NCBI GenBank assembly: GCA_032433765.1
Contig: JAVIAB010000041.1
Location: forward strand, 79,053,835-79,117,834
Reading direction: 5' to 3'
DNA length: 64,000 bases
Origin: Megaustenia siamemsis
Lineage: Eukaryota; Mollusca; Gastropoda; Stylommatophora; Ariophantidae
Positions 31,945-42,500 of the stretch are shown here, piece by piece; positions within the stretch are counted from its first letter, which is position 1, and each line of letters starts with the position of its first letter. Position numbers and translations under genes: made by a program. The notes under the pieces were generated by a model. That model was given only the letters and a program-made list of their open reading frames with translations. It made no database searches and had not been told where the DNA came from.

Positions 31945-33400
31945 TATATCAATCAATCAGTCAATCATCCAATTAATCAACCTATCAATCAATCAAAATA
32001 TCAATCAATTAACCAAACAGTCAATCAACCAACCAACCAATCAATAAAACAATCAATCAACCAATCAATCACACAATCAATCAATAAACTAAACAATCAA
32101 TTAACTAAACAGCCAAATAATAAACAAATCAATCAAACAATCAATCAACCAATCAATCAACCAAAAAACCAATCAATCAACCAATCAATCAACCAATCAA
32201 CCAATTAATCAACCAACGAACCAATCAATCAACCAACGAACCAATCAATCAAACAATCAATCAACCAATCAATCAACCAACGAACCAATCAATCAAACAA
32301 TCAATCAACCAATCAATCAACCAACGAACCAATCAATCAAACAATCAACCAATCAATCAACCAATCAATCAACCAACGAACCAATCAATCAACCAACCAA
32401 TCAACCAACGAACCAATCAATCAAACAATCAATCAACCAACCAATCAACCAACGAACCAATCAATCAAACAACCAATCAACCATTCAATCAACCAATAAA
32501 TCATTCAATCGACGAACCAATCAATCAATCAATCAATTAACCAAGCAATAAATTAACTAAACCAAATAATCAACCAATCAATCAAACAATCAATGAACCA
32601 ATCAATCAATCAATCAACCAAATCAATGTGCCAATTAATCAACCAACCAATCAACCAATTTATAAACCAATAAATCAACAAATCATTCAATCAACCAAAT
32701 AATCAACCAATCATTCAACCAATCATTCAATCAATTAACCAAACAAACAATCAATTAACTAGACAACTAATCAACTAATAAATGAACCAATCAATCAACC
32801 AATCAATAAACCAATCAATTAACTAAGAAATCAACCAATAAATAAACCAATGAACGAATGAATGAATGAATGAATGAATCAATCAATCAATCAAACGATA
32901 AATAAATCAATCACTTAACCAAATAATCAATTAACTAAACAACCAAACAATCTAACAATCAATCAACCAATCAATCGACCAACAATTCAACCAATCTATA
33001 AACCAATAAATCAACAAATCAATCAATCAACCAAATAATCAACCAATAAATCAAAAAGTCAATAAATTAACTAAACAACTAATCAACTAATCAATGAACC
33101 AATCAATCCACAAATCAATAAACCAAACCAATCAACCAAATCAATAAATCAATCAATCAACCAATCAATGAACCAAATAATCAACCAACCAATCAATCAA
33201 TCAATAAACCAATCATTCAACCAGTCAATGGACCAATAAATGAACCAATCAATCAACCAAATCAAACAATCAATCAACCAATCAATCCGCCAATCAATCA
33301 ATCAATCAATCAACCAAACAATCAATCAAACAATCAATTAACTAAACAACCAAATAATCAATCAATCAACCAAGCATTCAGTCAACCAATCAATAAATTG
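31945..33400. repeat. Tetranucleotide-like (AATC/AACC) low-complexity tract
   Basis: About 1.45 kb made of caat, caac, aatc and taaa words such as caatcaatcaaccaat, in variable order without a stable longer unit. The asparagine/glutamine-rich frame here is an artefact. Confidence 0.93.
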
Positions 33401-33414
33401 TCCTGTAACTGTTA

Positions 33415-33715
33415 GTCGTTAGGGCACCATAGATGACATTGTCACAATTTGCTTCCATTTGTCACGATGTACAGCAGCTCTCTGTGATACAACAAAAGAC
33501 ATTATTGTTCATTCTCTGATGTTATATACCCATCTTTTCTTTTGTCCTCACTTGCTTCTTTTGCCTGCTATTGAGCCTTGTAGAATGGTTCTGCCAATGC
33601 CCGTGGACCGTGTGACGTGTCCATACCAGGTCCGTTTCTGTTCGTGTATGATTGACAATATGTCTTTGATTGGTCCAGTGCATCGTTGGATTCTTTCGTG
33701 ATCTTCTTCGTTGGT
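33415..33715 (-). pseudogene. RTE-like LINE C-terminal remnant
   Basis: Minus-strand reading gives RCTGPIKDILSIIHEQKRTW, then YGHVTRSTGIGRTILQGSIA, then GKRSK, stop, and SQRAAVHRDKWK. This follows the W.GHV.R......L.G...GKR.RG...DR..WR order of RTE-like elements. It sits between two low-complexity arrays in intron 5. Confidence 0.7.
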
Positions 33716-33717
33716 GG

Positions 33718-34840
33718 TATGCTCTCTTTATGATATGTTCTATGTATGATATGTTCTGTGTATGATATGTTCTATGTATGATATGTTCTGTGTATGATAT
33801 GTTCTGTGTGTGATATGTTCTGTGTATGATATGTTCTATATATGATATGTTCTATATATGATATGTTCTGTGCATGATATGTTCTATGTATGATATATTC
33901 TATGTATGATATTTTCAATGTAGGATATGCTCTTTGTATTATATGTTCTATGTATAATATGCTCTCTCTATGATATGTTCTATGTATGATATGTTCTCTA
34001 TATGATATGTTCTATGTATGATATGTTCTCTGTATGACATGTTCTATATATGACATGTTCTATGTATGATATGCTCTCTATATGATATTTTCTCTGTATG
34101 ATATGTTCTGTCTGATACGTTCTATGTATGATATTTTCTATGTATGATATGTTCTATTTATGATATGCACTCTCTATGATACGTTCTATGTATGATATGT
34201 TTTATGTATAATATGTTCTATGTATGATATGTACTATGTATGATATGTTCTCTATATGACATGTTCTATGTATGATATGCTCTCTATATGATATGTTCTA
34301 TGTATGATATGCTCTCTATATGATATGTTCTATGTATGATATGCTATCTATATGATATGTACTATGAATGATATGTTCTATGTATGATATGCTCTCTATA
34401 TGATATGTTCTATGTATGATATACTCTATGTATGATATGCTCTCTATATGATATGTTCTATGTATGATATGTACTATGTATGATATGTTCTCTATATGAT
34501 ACGTTCTATGTATGATATGCTCTCTATATGATACGTTCTATGTATGATATGCTCTTTATATGATATGTTCTATGTATGATATGTTCTCCATATGATACGT
34601 TCTATATATGATATGTTCTCTATATGATATGTTCTATGTATGATATGCTCTCTATATGATATGTTCTATGTATGATATGCTCTCTATATGATACGTTCTA
34701 TGTATGATATGTTCTCTATATGATACGTTCTATGTATGATATGCTCTCTATATGATATGTTCTATGTATGATATGATCTCTATATGATATGTTCTATGTA
34801 TGGTATGCTCTCTATTTGATATGTTCTATGTGTGATATGT
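33718..34840. repeat. 15-30-bp array (tatgatatgttctatg words), left part
   Basis: Alternating words tatgatatgttctatg and tatgatatgctctcta, roughly 15 bp each. The array resumes at 35410 after an insertion. Confidence 0.92.
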
Positions 34841-34844
34841 CCGA

Positions 34845-35409
34845 GACGAAGAGATAAGAAGTTACATAATCGGCCAGAGGTGAGCATCAGACCAGGTGTT
34901 TGGGGCGACGACAGTCCAAACAACAAGTCCTAAACAACAGGAAGGCCAGACAACTAGGCGTTAATCTTAACCAGCGGATGCCGAATTCCCACGAAAGTCA
35001 GACACTGACGGGTCTAGGAAATTGCGTTGTCATTAGTAGCCAAGTTTTTTCAACTGGAAAGCGCAGTAACGCGCTAGGATAAAACAAGACAGGTAAGGTA
35101 ACTATTTTCGAGTGTGCTGCCTATTAAATGTAGCTATTTTGTGCCAAACATGAAATGTAAGCCTTAGGTTAGGTCATCTATTTTCGAGCGTTTTATGTAT
35201 TAAGTTTAGTTATTTTGTGCCGAAAATACGGTGTAAGCCTTAGAGGCGATGCAGCAGGAGGTCGACGCCTGAGAGTCATGACCCAGGCTGGCCCACCTTC
35301 CCTAGAGTGTCAAGAAGCTAAAGGACCGAAACACTTGCTCGACGGGGCCCTCTTCTGATGATCAGATTGCCTCCTGCTGCGAAGCTCTGTACAAAGAGTT
35401 TCCTACTAC
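34845..35409. other. 565-bp insertion of unknown class inside the tatgatatgttc array
   Basis: Unique sequence that splits the array. It contains two diverged tandem copies of a roughly 75-bp segment (ctattttcgagtg...ttttgtgcc...gtaagccttag at 35101-35164 and 35181-35241). I see no clear target duplication, inverted repeats or protein. Confidence 0.6.
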
Positions 35410-35865
35410 TGTTCTATGTATGATATGTTCTCTGTATGATATGCTCTCTATATGATACGTTCTCTGTATGATATGTTCTATGTATGATATGCTCAATGCT
35501 CTCTGTATGATATGTTCTATGTATGATATGTTCTCTGTATGATATGCTTTCTGTATGATATGTTCTATGTATGATATGCTCTCTGTATAATATGCTCTCT
35601 GTATGATATGTTCTATGTATAATATGCTCTCTGTATGAAATGCTCTGTGTATGATATGTTCTATGTATGATATGTTCTATGTATGATATGCTCTCTGTAT
35701 GAAATGTTCTCTGCATGATATGCTCTCTGTATGATATGTTCTATGTATGATTTGCTCTCTGTATGATATGTTCTCTGTATGATATGCTCTATGTATAATA
35801 TGCTCTCTGTATGAAATGCTTTCTGTATGATATATTTTCTGTATGATATGTTCTCTGAATGATAG
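35410..35865. repeat. 15-30-bp array (tatgatatgctctctg words), right part
   Basis: Same family as 33718-34840, but here words with ctctctgtatga dominate. Several short minus-strand open frames are periodic artefacts. Confidence 0.92.
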
Positions 35866-36049
35866 CAGCCGTGTCATGTGTTCCCCGCCACACTGGCAGA
35901 TATTCTCCCATTTCAGAGACACTCTATATTTTCACCGTCGAGAGTTTCTCGGAAGATTTTTTTAAATTAATTTTTCCCAGGCAGCAGCCATATTTGGCCT
36001 ACTCTTTTCAGTGTCCAACTGCCAGTGGATCTTTAACCTGCGCAGAATG

Positions 36050-36457
36050 CACACGGGGTTTCCATTTTTCGCCGCTTTCCAAGAGGGCTAGGCATAGGAT
36101 CTTCTTTTACGATCATGACGTCATTCAGACTAGGACTCCGGACTCTCTTATGAAGTCAGCTGTCTGTTTAAGTGATTCGGTTGCCCCATATAGTTTCTCT
36201 TCCAGGGAGGTGGGTGTGGGCCACATTGTCCTTATCAGGTCTGTGTACTGGGGGCAATTCTGTAGAACATGTTTTGTTGTCATGTTATCCAGGGTACAGT
36301 GGCATAGGCTGGTAGTTCCTATTTTGAGTTTGGTTAACATGTGGTTTCTCATTCTATTGTGGCCAGTGTGTAGGTGAGATAAGATGACTTGATCCCTACT
36401 TGAAAGTTGACATCGGATCTCAATACATAAGGACGAGGGGAAGGTAAATCCACGCAT
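36050..36457 (-). pseudogene. LINE C-terminal remnant (RTGH / zinc-knuckle module)
   Basis: The 36457-36128 frame encodes ILSHLHTGHNRMRNHMLTKL, then CHCTLDNMTTKHVLQNCPQY, then EEKLYGATESLKQTADFIRE. This is the RTGHN...C.C......T..HVLQxCP module at the end of jockey/I-like LINE ORF2, with the Cys/His knuckle intact. A stop at 36125 follows, then further related sequence to about 36050. Paralogue at 24040-24520; plus-strand relative at 52890-53070. Confidence 0.82.
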
Positions 36458-36469
36458 TGGACTTTATTT

Positions 36470-36693
36470 ATTTATTTATTTGTTTATTTTTATTTATTTA
36501 TTTATTTTTATTTATTTATTTATTTAATTATTTTTATTTATTTATTTAACTATTTTTATTTAATTATTTATTTAATTATTTTTATTTATTTTTATTTATT
36601 TAATTATTTTTATTTATTTTTATTTATTTAACTATTTTTATTTATTTATTTATTTAATTATTTATTTAACTATTTTTATTTATTTAATTATTT

Positions 36694-36725
<32 letters not shown>

Positions 36726-36742
36726 TTATTTTTATTTTCCCC
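36470..36742. repeat. TTTA simple repeat
   Basis: (TTTA)n with occasional TTTAATTA; read on the minus strand it is an AAAT-type tail following the tRNA-like head at 36745-36825, so it is probably the expanded SINE tail. Confidence 0.92.
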
Positions 36743-36744
36743 GC

Positions 36745-36825
36745 CTGTCGTGGGAATCGAACCAGGGACTTTCTTGCCTAGAGACCGACCTCTAACGTCT
36801 AGACCACCCAGCCCACCCCTTCAAG
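36745..36825 (-). mobile_element. tRNA-like SINE head (family D)
   Basis: Minus strand: A-box-like tgggtggtctagacg and B-box ggttcgattccc, about 35 bases apart, then the AAAT tail. A related head (gcaggttcgcatcccg) lies on the minus strand at 47118-47170. Confidence 0.7.
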
Positions 36826-36987
36826 AGAGTGATGTACAAACAGAGGAAGACTCGCCAATCAATCACTGTCAGTAGCATTCAAGAAACGAGTACTTAAACG
36901 TCTCACTAATCCTACTAGGGAAATGAACGTACAACATGGACAATCAATGCATAGTAGAGACAAATAAGCTAAAGTCGCGTGTTTATG

Positions 36988-36989
<2 letters not shown>

Positions 36990-37020
<31 letters not shown>

Positions 37021-37235
37021 GCTGTGGATTATGTGGATGGAAAGAAAGACGAACTGAGAGGTTCTCAAGCAAGTGATGGAGGAGCCGAATTATTCAAGGG
37101 TGAAGGTCATACGGCTCTTACACTTGTAAGCCCACTTCAGAGTCTCGTGAACGGTAAAAGGAGAAGACAGCCACAATGAGTAGAAAAGAGAAATAGATGG
37201 GGAGTGAGAGAGAGAGAGAGAGAGAGGCATGAGGC
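36990..37235. repeat. Two GA microsatellites
   Basis: (GA)n at about 36990-37018 and 37205-37227; between them is unique sequence with no recognised feature. Confidence 0.85.
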
Positions 37236-37310
37236 ACGAGGAGTTGGTTATCTTGAAAGCAAAAAGAGAAGAAGAAGAGAAGGAATAATAGAGGAATATT
37301 ATGTCGGGTT

Positions 37311-37490
37311 GGTAGCCATGATAGATCAGTGGTTAGTCAACTGGACTACTGAGGACAAGAGGACGGGTTCGAGCCTGATCGATTGACTTCCGGGTTCACC
37401 CAGCCTTAAATGATGACCTGATTTTTTCTTGGAAAGTAAATCTGCGTGGGCGCGATGCTAGCAACATTACCCTAAAAATAACTTCCCGAA
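37311..37490 (+). mobile_element. tRNA-derived SINE, family A, copy 3 (diverged)
   Basis: gatagatcagtggttagtca and gggttcgagcctgatcg correspond to the A and B boxes of family A; the body cttccgggttcacccagcct, gattttttcttggaaagtaa follows. It is the most diverged of the four copies and the tail is lost. Confidence 0.78.
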
Positions 37491-37609
37491 GGTCTTTCAA
37501 AATAAGGACAATAATATTGCCAACACGTCACGTGATGGGCTCTTCACTCTACCACGTTATGTTTTATTTTCAGGTGGGTAGAGTGAAGATAAACTAATAC
37601 AATTAATGT

Positions 37610-38265
37610 ACGACAGAGAAAGTGTGAGGGAATATGTGAGGGAGAGAGAGTGAGAGGGAATGCGTGTGAAAGAGAGTGTATGAAAGAGAGGGTATGTGAG
37701 AGAGAGTGTGTGAGAAAAGAGTGAAAGAGTGTCAGCGAGTGTAAGAGAGAGTGAGAGAAAGTGTGTGTGTGTGAGTGTAAAAGTGTATGTGAGAGAGTTT
37801 GAGAGAGAGAGATTTAGAGAGTTAGAGAGTGTGAGAAAGTACGAGAAAAAGTATATATGTGTGTGAGAGAGTGTGAGACAAATGTGTGAGAGTGTGTGAG
37901 AGAAAAATGCGTGTGTGAGGGAAATGTGTATGTGGTAGTGTATGAAAGAAAATGTATGTGTGAGAGTGTATGAGAGAAAATGTGTGTGTGTGAGAGTGTG
38001 TGAGAGAGTGTGAGGGAAATGTGTGTGTGAGTGAGTATGAGAGAAAATGTGTGTGTGAGTGTATGAGAGAAAATGTATGTGTGAGAGTGTGTGAGAGTGT
38101 ATGAGAGAAAATGTGTGTATGAGAGTGTGTGTGTGTGAAAGAGTGTTAGAGAATTTGAAAGAGTGTGTGAGAGAGAGAGAGTGATAATAGAGTATGAGAG
38201 CGAGAATGTGTGAGAGAAAATGTATGTGTGAGACAGTGTTAGAGAGAGAGTGTGTGTGAAATTAG
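37610..38265. repeat. GT/GA-rich minisatellite region
   Basis: Words such as gagagtgtgtgagagaaaat and gtgtgtgtgag alternate for 650 bp. The serine/histidine/leucine-rich minus frame at 37814-38389 is an artefact. Confidence 0.9.
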
Positions 38266-38720
38266 AGGTCGACACGATCATGCGGAAGGTTCTGATTGGA
38301 TAACAATCTGAGTGACCTCTGACCTCATCTAAAATATAGAGTTTGACCACAACTATAGATATACTAAGGCCCACGGGCAGAAAATACAACTAGAAAACCA
38401 ACCAACTATTGTGACGTGTTCAAATATAGAAGATGTAGACGGCTGATCTCGCTCTACCCACAACCACACCTGCTCGCAATGTTGAGAACGTCACGCTAGT
38501 TGGTGGTTCTCCAGGAATTCCCTCTCAGTCCGCAGGCCTAAGTAAGTCTCTAGTTGGCTGTGGGTTGACGCTCTTCATGTGAGTGGTTACGTCAGCCGCA
38601 AGATGAACCTGATGAACGTTGTTATTCAACGCTTGCGAAAGTTGATAAACCTCAAAGTTGTATATTGCCACAGTGTCACGTATCAACAATCATTGGTACA
38701 GAATGCAGCAACGTACTCAC

Positions 38721-38904
38721 CCTGGCCTGTTGTGGACATCTGGCTGCTCACACTGGAAGACGAACCCTAACATGATGGCCGCCAACGAAATGATGCTGAC
38801 AACGATGTTGAACATCATGGCGGTCATGGCTGTCATCTTGAGACGTCTGGTCAGGTACCCGCCGATGAATGTCCCAATACAGGAAGTGCACAGCGACTGT
38901 AGAG
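38721..38904 (-). CDS. SLCO: SLCO exon 5: TM8-TM9 region
   Basis: The acceptor is gtttacttgccag (phase 1) and the donor caggccagg|gtgagt (phase 2). It encodes LQSLCTSCIGTFIGGYLTRR, LKMTAMTAMMFNIVVSIISL, AAIMLGFVFQCEQPDVHNRP. The GTFIGGYLxRRLK segment matches the conserved G...GGxL.RR.KL loop after TM8 of OATPs. The following hydrophobic stretch is TM9, then Cys of the large loop. A second AG eight bases inside would break the frame, which fixed the acceptor choice. Upstream (38922-38962) a GA microsatellite reads as a long polypyrimidine tract on the coding strand. Confidence 0.94.
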
Positions 38905-38921
38905 CTGGCAAGTAAACGAGG

Positions 38922-38962
38922 GAGAGAAAGAGAGAGAGAGATATAGAGATAGAGATAGAGAG
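38922..38962. repeat. GA/TAGA microsatellite at SLCO exon 5 acceptor
   Basis: On the minus strand it is a CT/TATC tract ending about 18 bases before the exon 5 acceptor AG, where the polypyrimidine tract belongs. Confidence 0.85.
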
Positions 38963-38999
38963 TGAGTGACGCAACCGGTCTACTCTTCTTCTTCACATT

Positions 39000-39345
39000 T
39001 AGTTGTGAAAGTGTTTTTATTAAGAATATTTCCAAAGTTGTGCTTCAGAGAACAAAGTGGTAATTAAGTTGTGAGAGAGATTAATTTACAATATGCACGT
39101 ATGGACATTACATAATTGTCGGTGTTAACCTCTGTATGTCCAGAATTAAAGAACAGTAATTCTATGAGAAGTGCTGCCACTATTATGTATCAGGTGCCAA
39201 GTTAAAGTTTAATCAACTTGAATATGATTTATGTCTGAGAGTAGTCTGTGATGATTAATGATGTTGACTAATAAATGTGTGTGCTGTGAACAATGAACAT
39301 TAAAATCAAAGAAACACCCAAACTATTACATTGATGGAATTATCC
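39000..39345. repeat. Dispersed LTR-like segment, copy 1
   Basis: It shares atgtccagaattaaagaac, aagtg, the gtgccaag string and tatgatttatg with 44200-44540 in the same order. This looks like the 3' part of a repeated LTR or other element. No coding. Confidence 0.5.
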
Positions 39346-39366
39346 TTAAACAAGTGAAGGGGAGAA

Positions 39367-40025
39367 CTGGTTGGTCTCGAGGCAAGACGCCGGCCTCGAG
39401 ACAGAGAGGTTGTGGGTTCAAATCCCGGCTACACAGGTTGGGATTTTTATTTATGATTTCTCTCTGCGGCAACCATTCTTGGTCTCAGCAGCGAGGCCCG
39501 GATTGAAACGTAAATTACTCATCGACTGTAAAAAATTTGAGAACCTCCGAAGTCGGTACAGTCGAAGCCTGTATGACGAGGTACTCCAGCGCACATGGCT
39601 GCCAAGGAAAAATGAATTAACACGCAAAAATTCAGTTCCTAGTCTCTAGGGACTTCATCATTATCATCATTGAGTGCCGTCTCCGCAACGAAGGTTGGCT
39701 ACCATGGATCGCCATTCTGCTCTATCTCTTGCTTTGATGGTGCAGGTTGTCATCGGTTGATTTGTCCATCTTTTGATGTTACTCGTCCATGTTAATCTTG
39801 GCCTGCCTCTGCCTCTTTTACCTTGTATTTTCCCCTCCAGGATTACTTTCAGTAGGCTGTTGTGTCTTTTAACATGGCCTAAGAATCGCATTTGTCTTGT
39901 TCTAATTGTGTTCAGAAGTTCTCTTTTCATTTTTAGTTGTTTTAAGACTTCATCGTTTGTTGAACGTTTGTTGAACGTTTGGTTGTTAGGGACTTCATCA
40001 GAGGTAAAAAGCTGGCGAACGAAAA
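39367..40025 (+). mobile_element. tRNA-derived SINE, family B, copy 2, split by a LINE
   Basis: The head ggtctcgaggcaagacgccg and B-box gggttcaaatcccgg (39414-39428) are better preserved than in copy 1. The body runs to 39660. The tail (gaggtaaaaagctggcgaac) resumes at 40001 after a truncated LINE at 39661-39986. Confidence 0.82.
39661..39986 (-). mobile_element. 5'-truncated RTE-like LINE inserted in the SINE, with 14-bp target duplication
   Basis: The duplication tagggacttcatca lies at 39647-39660 and 39987-40000. The insert reads on the minus strand KRELLNTIRTRQMRFLGHVK, RHNSLLKVILEGKIQGKRGR, GRPRLTWTSNIKRW, and finishes ...ANLRCGDGTQ. Its 3' end has a short (ATG)n-like tail (atcattatcatcattg on plus). 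This is a textbook truncated LINE insertion and gives the family its 3' end. Confidence 0.9.
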
Positions 40026-40128
40026 AAAAAAGTGGAGGAATTCGCCCCTACGCTGCCGGGGCCCGAAAGGGTAGTCATGAATTGCAGCGCTGGTTCCCTA
40101 CCAGGAATGTTAGTAAGAGTCTACTAAG

Positions 40129-40146
40129 GGGGGGGGGGGGGGGGGC
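40129..40146. repeat. Poly-G run
   Basis: About 17 consecutive G; no associated feature seen. Confidence 0.85.
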
Positions 40147-40189
40147 TGGCTATCTTGTACTGTAAAAAAAATACCAAGAGTTATCCTGG

Positions 40190-40250
40190 TATATAGGTTA
40201 TACCTAAGATATTGCTGACCTGTCGCGTTGACATGTTGATCAATTACCCA
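40190..40250 (-). repeat. Outlying copies of the exon 4 donor unit
   Basis: cctaagatattgctgacctg and caattaccca match the diverged end of the array at 40897-41653; the 646-bp element at 40251-40896 separates them. Confidence 0.65.
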
Positions 40251-40896
40251 AAATTATGGTTATGGTTATGGAAGGCCCCGGTATCACTGCAAACGAATTA
40301 AAATCCATAATTGCTCAACCGCCCGTGCCAGTGGAATCATCCGAATTAATATCTCATCTCCCAAACAAAGAAAGGTAGCTGTAGTCCCCATCATAGCAGT
40401 CTCAGCATACGCCAACAGACATAAGACGAAACCGCAAAGATATGAACACAGCCATCTGTTACCCGTCATAAAATATCATCCTTCATCGTAAGCAATCGAA
40501 ATATTGGAAAAACGATTAAAACGGATGAGACACACAGCTCACGGTGTGCACAGAACACTTAACTCAGTAGCTCCTGCAACAAACCGGACTTGGAATATGA
40601 GGAAACTGCAACAAGGAACACTTTTCAGACATAACCTTTAATGGTTCCTGCCGCCTATCCACCATATTGACCGGAAGTTCACGTCCTCCTGAAAATGATG
40701 ATCGTCATACTTTTTTAAAATGTATAGCGCTTGATGGTGTTAGGACATCGTTTTTGACTCCAAATCCGAACATATGAAACACAGTTAGTCGTCGGATTAT
40801 CCTCGTCGCACATCAAACAGACCGTAAGATCTCCCTTGCAATGTGAATTTGTGAAACTATAAACCATTTCACATGTTTACCCACTATCCAATTAAT
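40251..40896. mobile_element. Unclassified dispersed element, copy 1
   Basis: Contains ctccggtatcactgcaaacg-like start, then acacagctcacggtgtgcac, then gtagctcctgcaac and ggaacacttttc. The same order occurs at 49905-50510 and 57288-57695. aattaccca on both sides (40242-40250 and 40897-40905) may be a target duplication or part of the array unit. No protein or RNA class recognised. Confidence 0.65.
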
Positions 40897-41653
40897 AATT
40901 ACCCAAGATAATGTTGACCTGTCGTGTACATATGTTGAACACTTAACTAAGATATAGTTATTCTGTCGTGTCGACATATTGAACACTTACCCAAGATATA
41001 ATTGGCCAGTCGTGACTACATGTTGAACACTTACCCAAGATATAGATTGGCCAGTCGTGTCTACATGTTGAACACTTACCCAATATATAATTGGCTAGTC
41101 GTGTCTACATATTGAACACTTACCCAAGATATAGTTGGTCTGACGTGTTGACATGTTGAACACTTACCCAAGATATAGATTGGCCAGTCGCGTCTACATG
41201 TTGAACACTTACCCAAGATATAATTGGCCAGTCGTGTCTACATGTTGAACACTTACCCAAGATATAATTGGTCAGTCGTGTCTACATGTTGAACACTTAC
41301 CCAAGATATAATTGGTCAGTCGTGTCTACATGTTGAACACTTACCCAAGATATAGATTGGCCAGTCGCGTCTACATGTTGAACACTTACCCAAGATATAA
41401 TTGGCTAGTCGTGTCTACATGTTGAACACTTACCCAAGATATAATTGGCCAGTCGTGTCTACATGTTGAACACTTACCCCAGATATAGTTGGCCTGTCGT
41501 GTTGACATGTTGAACACTTACCCAAGATATAGTTGGCCTGTCGTGTCTACATGTTGAACACTTATCCAAGATATAATTGGCCAGTCGTGTCTACATGTTG
41601 AACACTTACCTCAGATATAGTTGGCCTGTCGTATTGACATGTTGAACACTTAC
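40897..41653 (-). repeat. Minisatellite built from the SLCO exon 4 donor, about 16 units
   Basis: Unit length is 44-45 bp. On the minus strand each unit contains ggccaattatatcttgg followed by gtaagtgttcaacatg. The first part mimics the last 17 bases of exon 4 (ggccaactatatcttag) and the second its donor site and intron start. The true exon 4 donor is the rightmost unit. About a dozen copies keep a perfect GTAAGT. Units farther from the exon are more diverged. Confidence 0.93.
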
Positions 41654-41818
41654 CTAAGATATAGTTGGCCTGTCGCGCTGGCAGGCTGAACATGCTCTCC
41701 ATGTATTTAGGGGTGTACGCCATGCTCCCAGCTACAGTGAACAGGACACAACAGGTTGAGAGGACGTTACAGACGTAGACCGGGTTGGTCAGCAATCGGT
41801 ACAGGCTGGACAGGAAGG
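41654..41818 (-). CDS. SLCO: SLCO exon 4: TM7 region with PKYME motif
   Basis: The acceptor is tgtctcctacag (phase 1) and the donor atatcttag|gtaagt (phase 1). It encodes FLSSLYRLLTNPVYVCNVLS, TCCVLFTVAGSMAYTPKYME, SMFSLPARQANYIL. LLTNPVYV...TPKYMExxFxLxARxANYIL is the standard TM7 and following loop of OATPs (NPxFV...PKYLExQF..SASxAN). The first codon Ala is split with exon 3. Copies of its own 5' junction lie upstream (41907, about 41990-42030) and copies of its 3' junction downstream (40897-41653), so this exon is flanked on both sides by duplicated junctions. Confidence 0.95.
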
Positions 41819-41870
41819 CTGTAGGAGACAGAAGTGAGACGATGTTACAGAACGGGTTGGTCAGCAGTTC

Positions 41871-42035
41871 GGGTTGGTCAGCAATCGGTACAGGCTGGAC
41901 AGGAATGCTGTAAGAGACAGAAGGGAGACGATGTTACAGAACTGGTTGGTCAGCAGTTCGGGTTGGTCTGCATTCCGGGTTGGTCAAAAGACCAGGTTGG
42001 TCAGCAGTCAGTACAGGCTAGACAGTAAGGCAGCG
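41871..42035 (-). repeat. Duplicated 5' junction of SLCO exon 4 (two extra copies)
   Basis: The 89-bp segment containing the acceptor and the first about 40 bases of exon 4 recurs at 41871-41928. It has acceptor ctgtctcttacag and a start that would read FLSSLYRLLTNP, ending in a different continuation. A poorer copy lies near 41985-42030. These are partial exon duplications, not full exons. Confidence 0.85.
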
Positions 42036-42059
42036 GAAGACATGAAGAAATCTTCCATG

Positions 42060-42500
42060 CAATGATTGTTGTTGGACTATTCCTATTTCTGTTCTTTCTT
42101 CTTCTTTCCTACCTCATTTGCATTTCAGCGACGAAGGGGAGATATACTTTGGGGTGTTTTTCTCTGCTCGTGGCCTCTTCTGTTGTTGTATTTCCACGTG
42201 TTTCTAAAATTTCCAGAATCCATATTTTTTTCTGGTCGGGTATTGGGTCTGGTGTTCTCGCAACGTTTATTGAAGGCTCGTTGCGTTGTTTTTTTAGTTT
42301 TTGTTTTATCTTTCTGCCTCCTCACGAGATTAACAATTTTATCTGCTTTTTATTTATATATACTTTGGCGGGAACAATTCCTAGCTTTTTTTCTCAGTTC
42401 TTCATTTCTGATCTTGTCGCTCGGACTGTTTCCTTATTCGTCTAACACATTTCATCTTTGTAGTAGTTATTTCTCTTATTGTTCTAGCGTCTAGGGTCAA
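42060..42500 (-). pseudogene. LINE C-terminal remnant, same family as 4731-4990
   Basis: Shares with 4731-4990 the plus-strand strings gaatt/gaacaattcctag, tcagttcttcatttctgatc and tctaacacatttcatc. The minus reading is broken by stops. Plus-strand hydrophobic open frames here (FLFLFFLLLSYLIC...) are shadows of the T-rich strand. Confidence 0.5.

Noticed and set aside
31915..32208. Asparagine/glutamine-rich prion-like protein
   Set aside because: Simple AATC/AACC repeat; the frame ends as soon as the word order changes.
37814..38389. Serine/histidine/leucine-rich membrane protein
   Set aside because: Translation of the GT/GA repeat strand; low complexity only.
42062..42494. Hydrophobic plus-strand proteins with apparent membrane segments
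   Set aside because: They are the T-rich complement of an A-rich LINE remnant on the minus strand.
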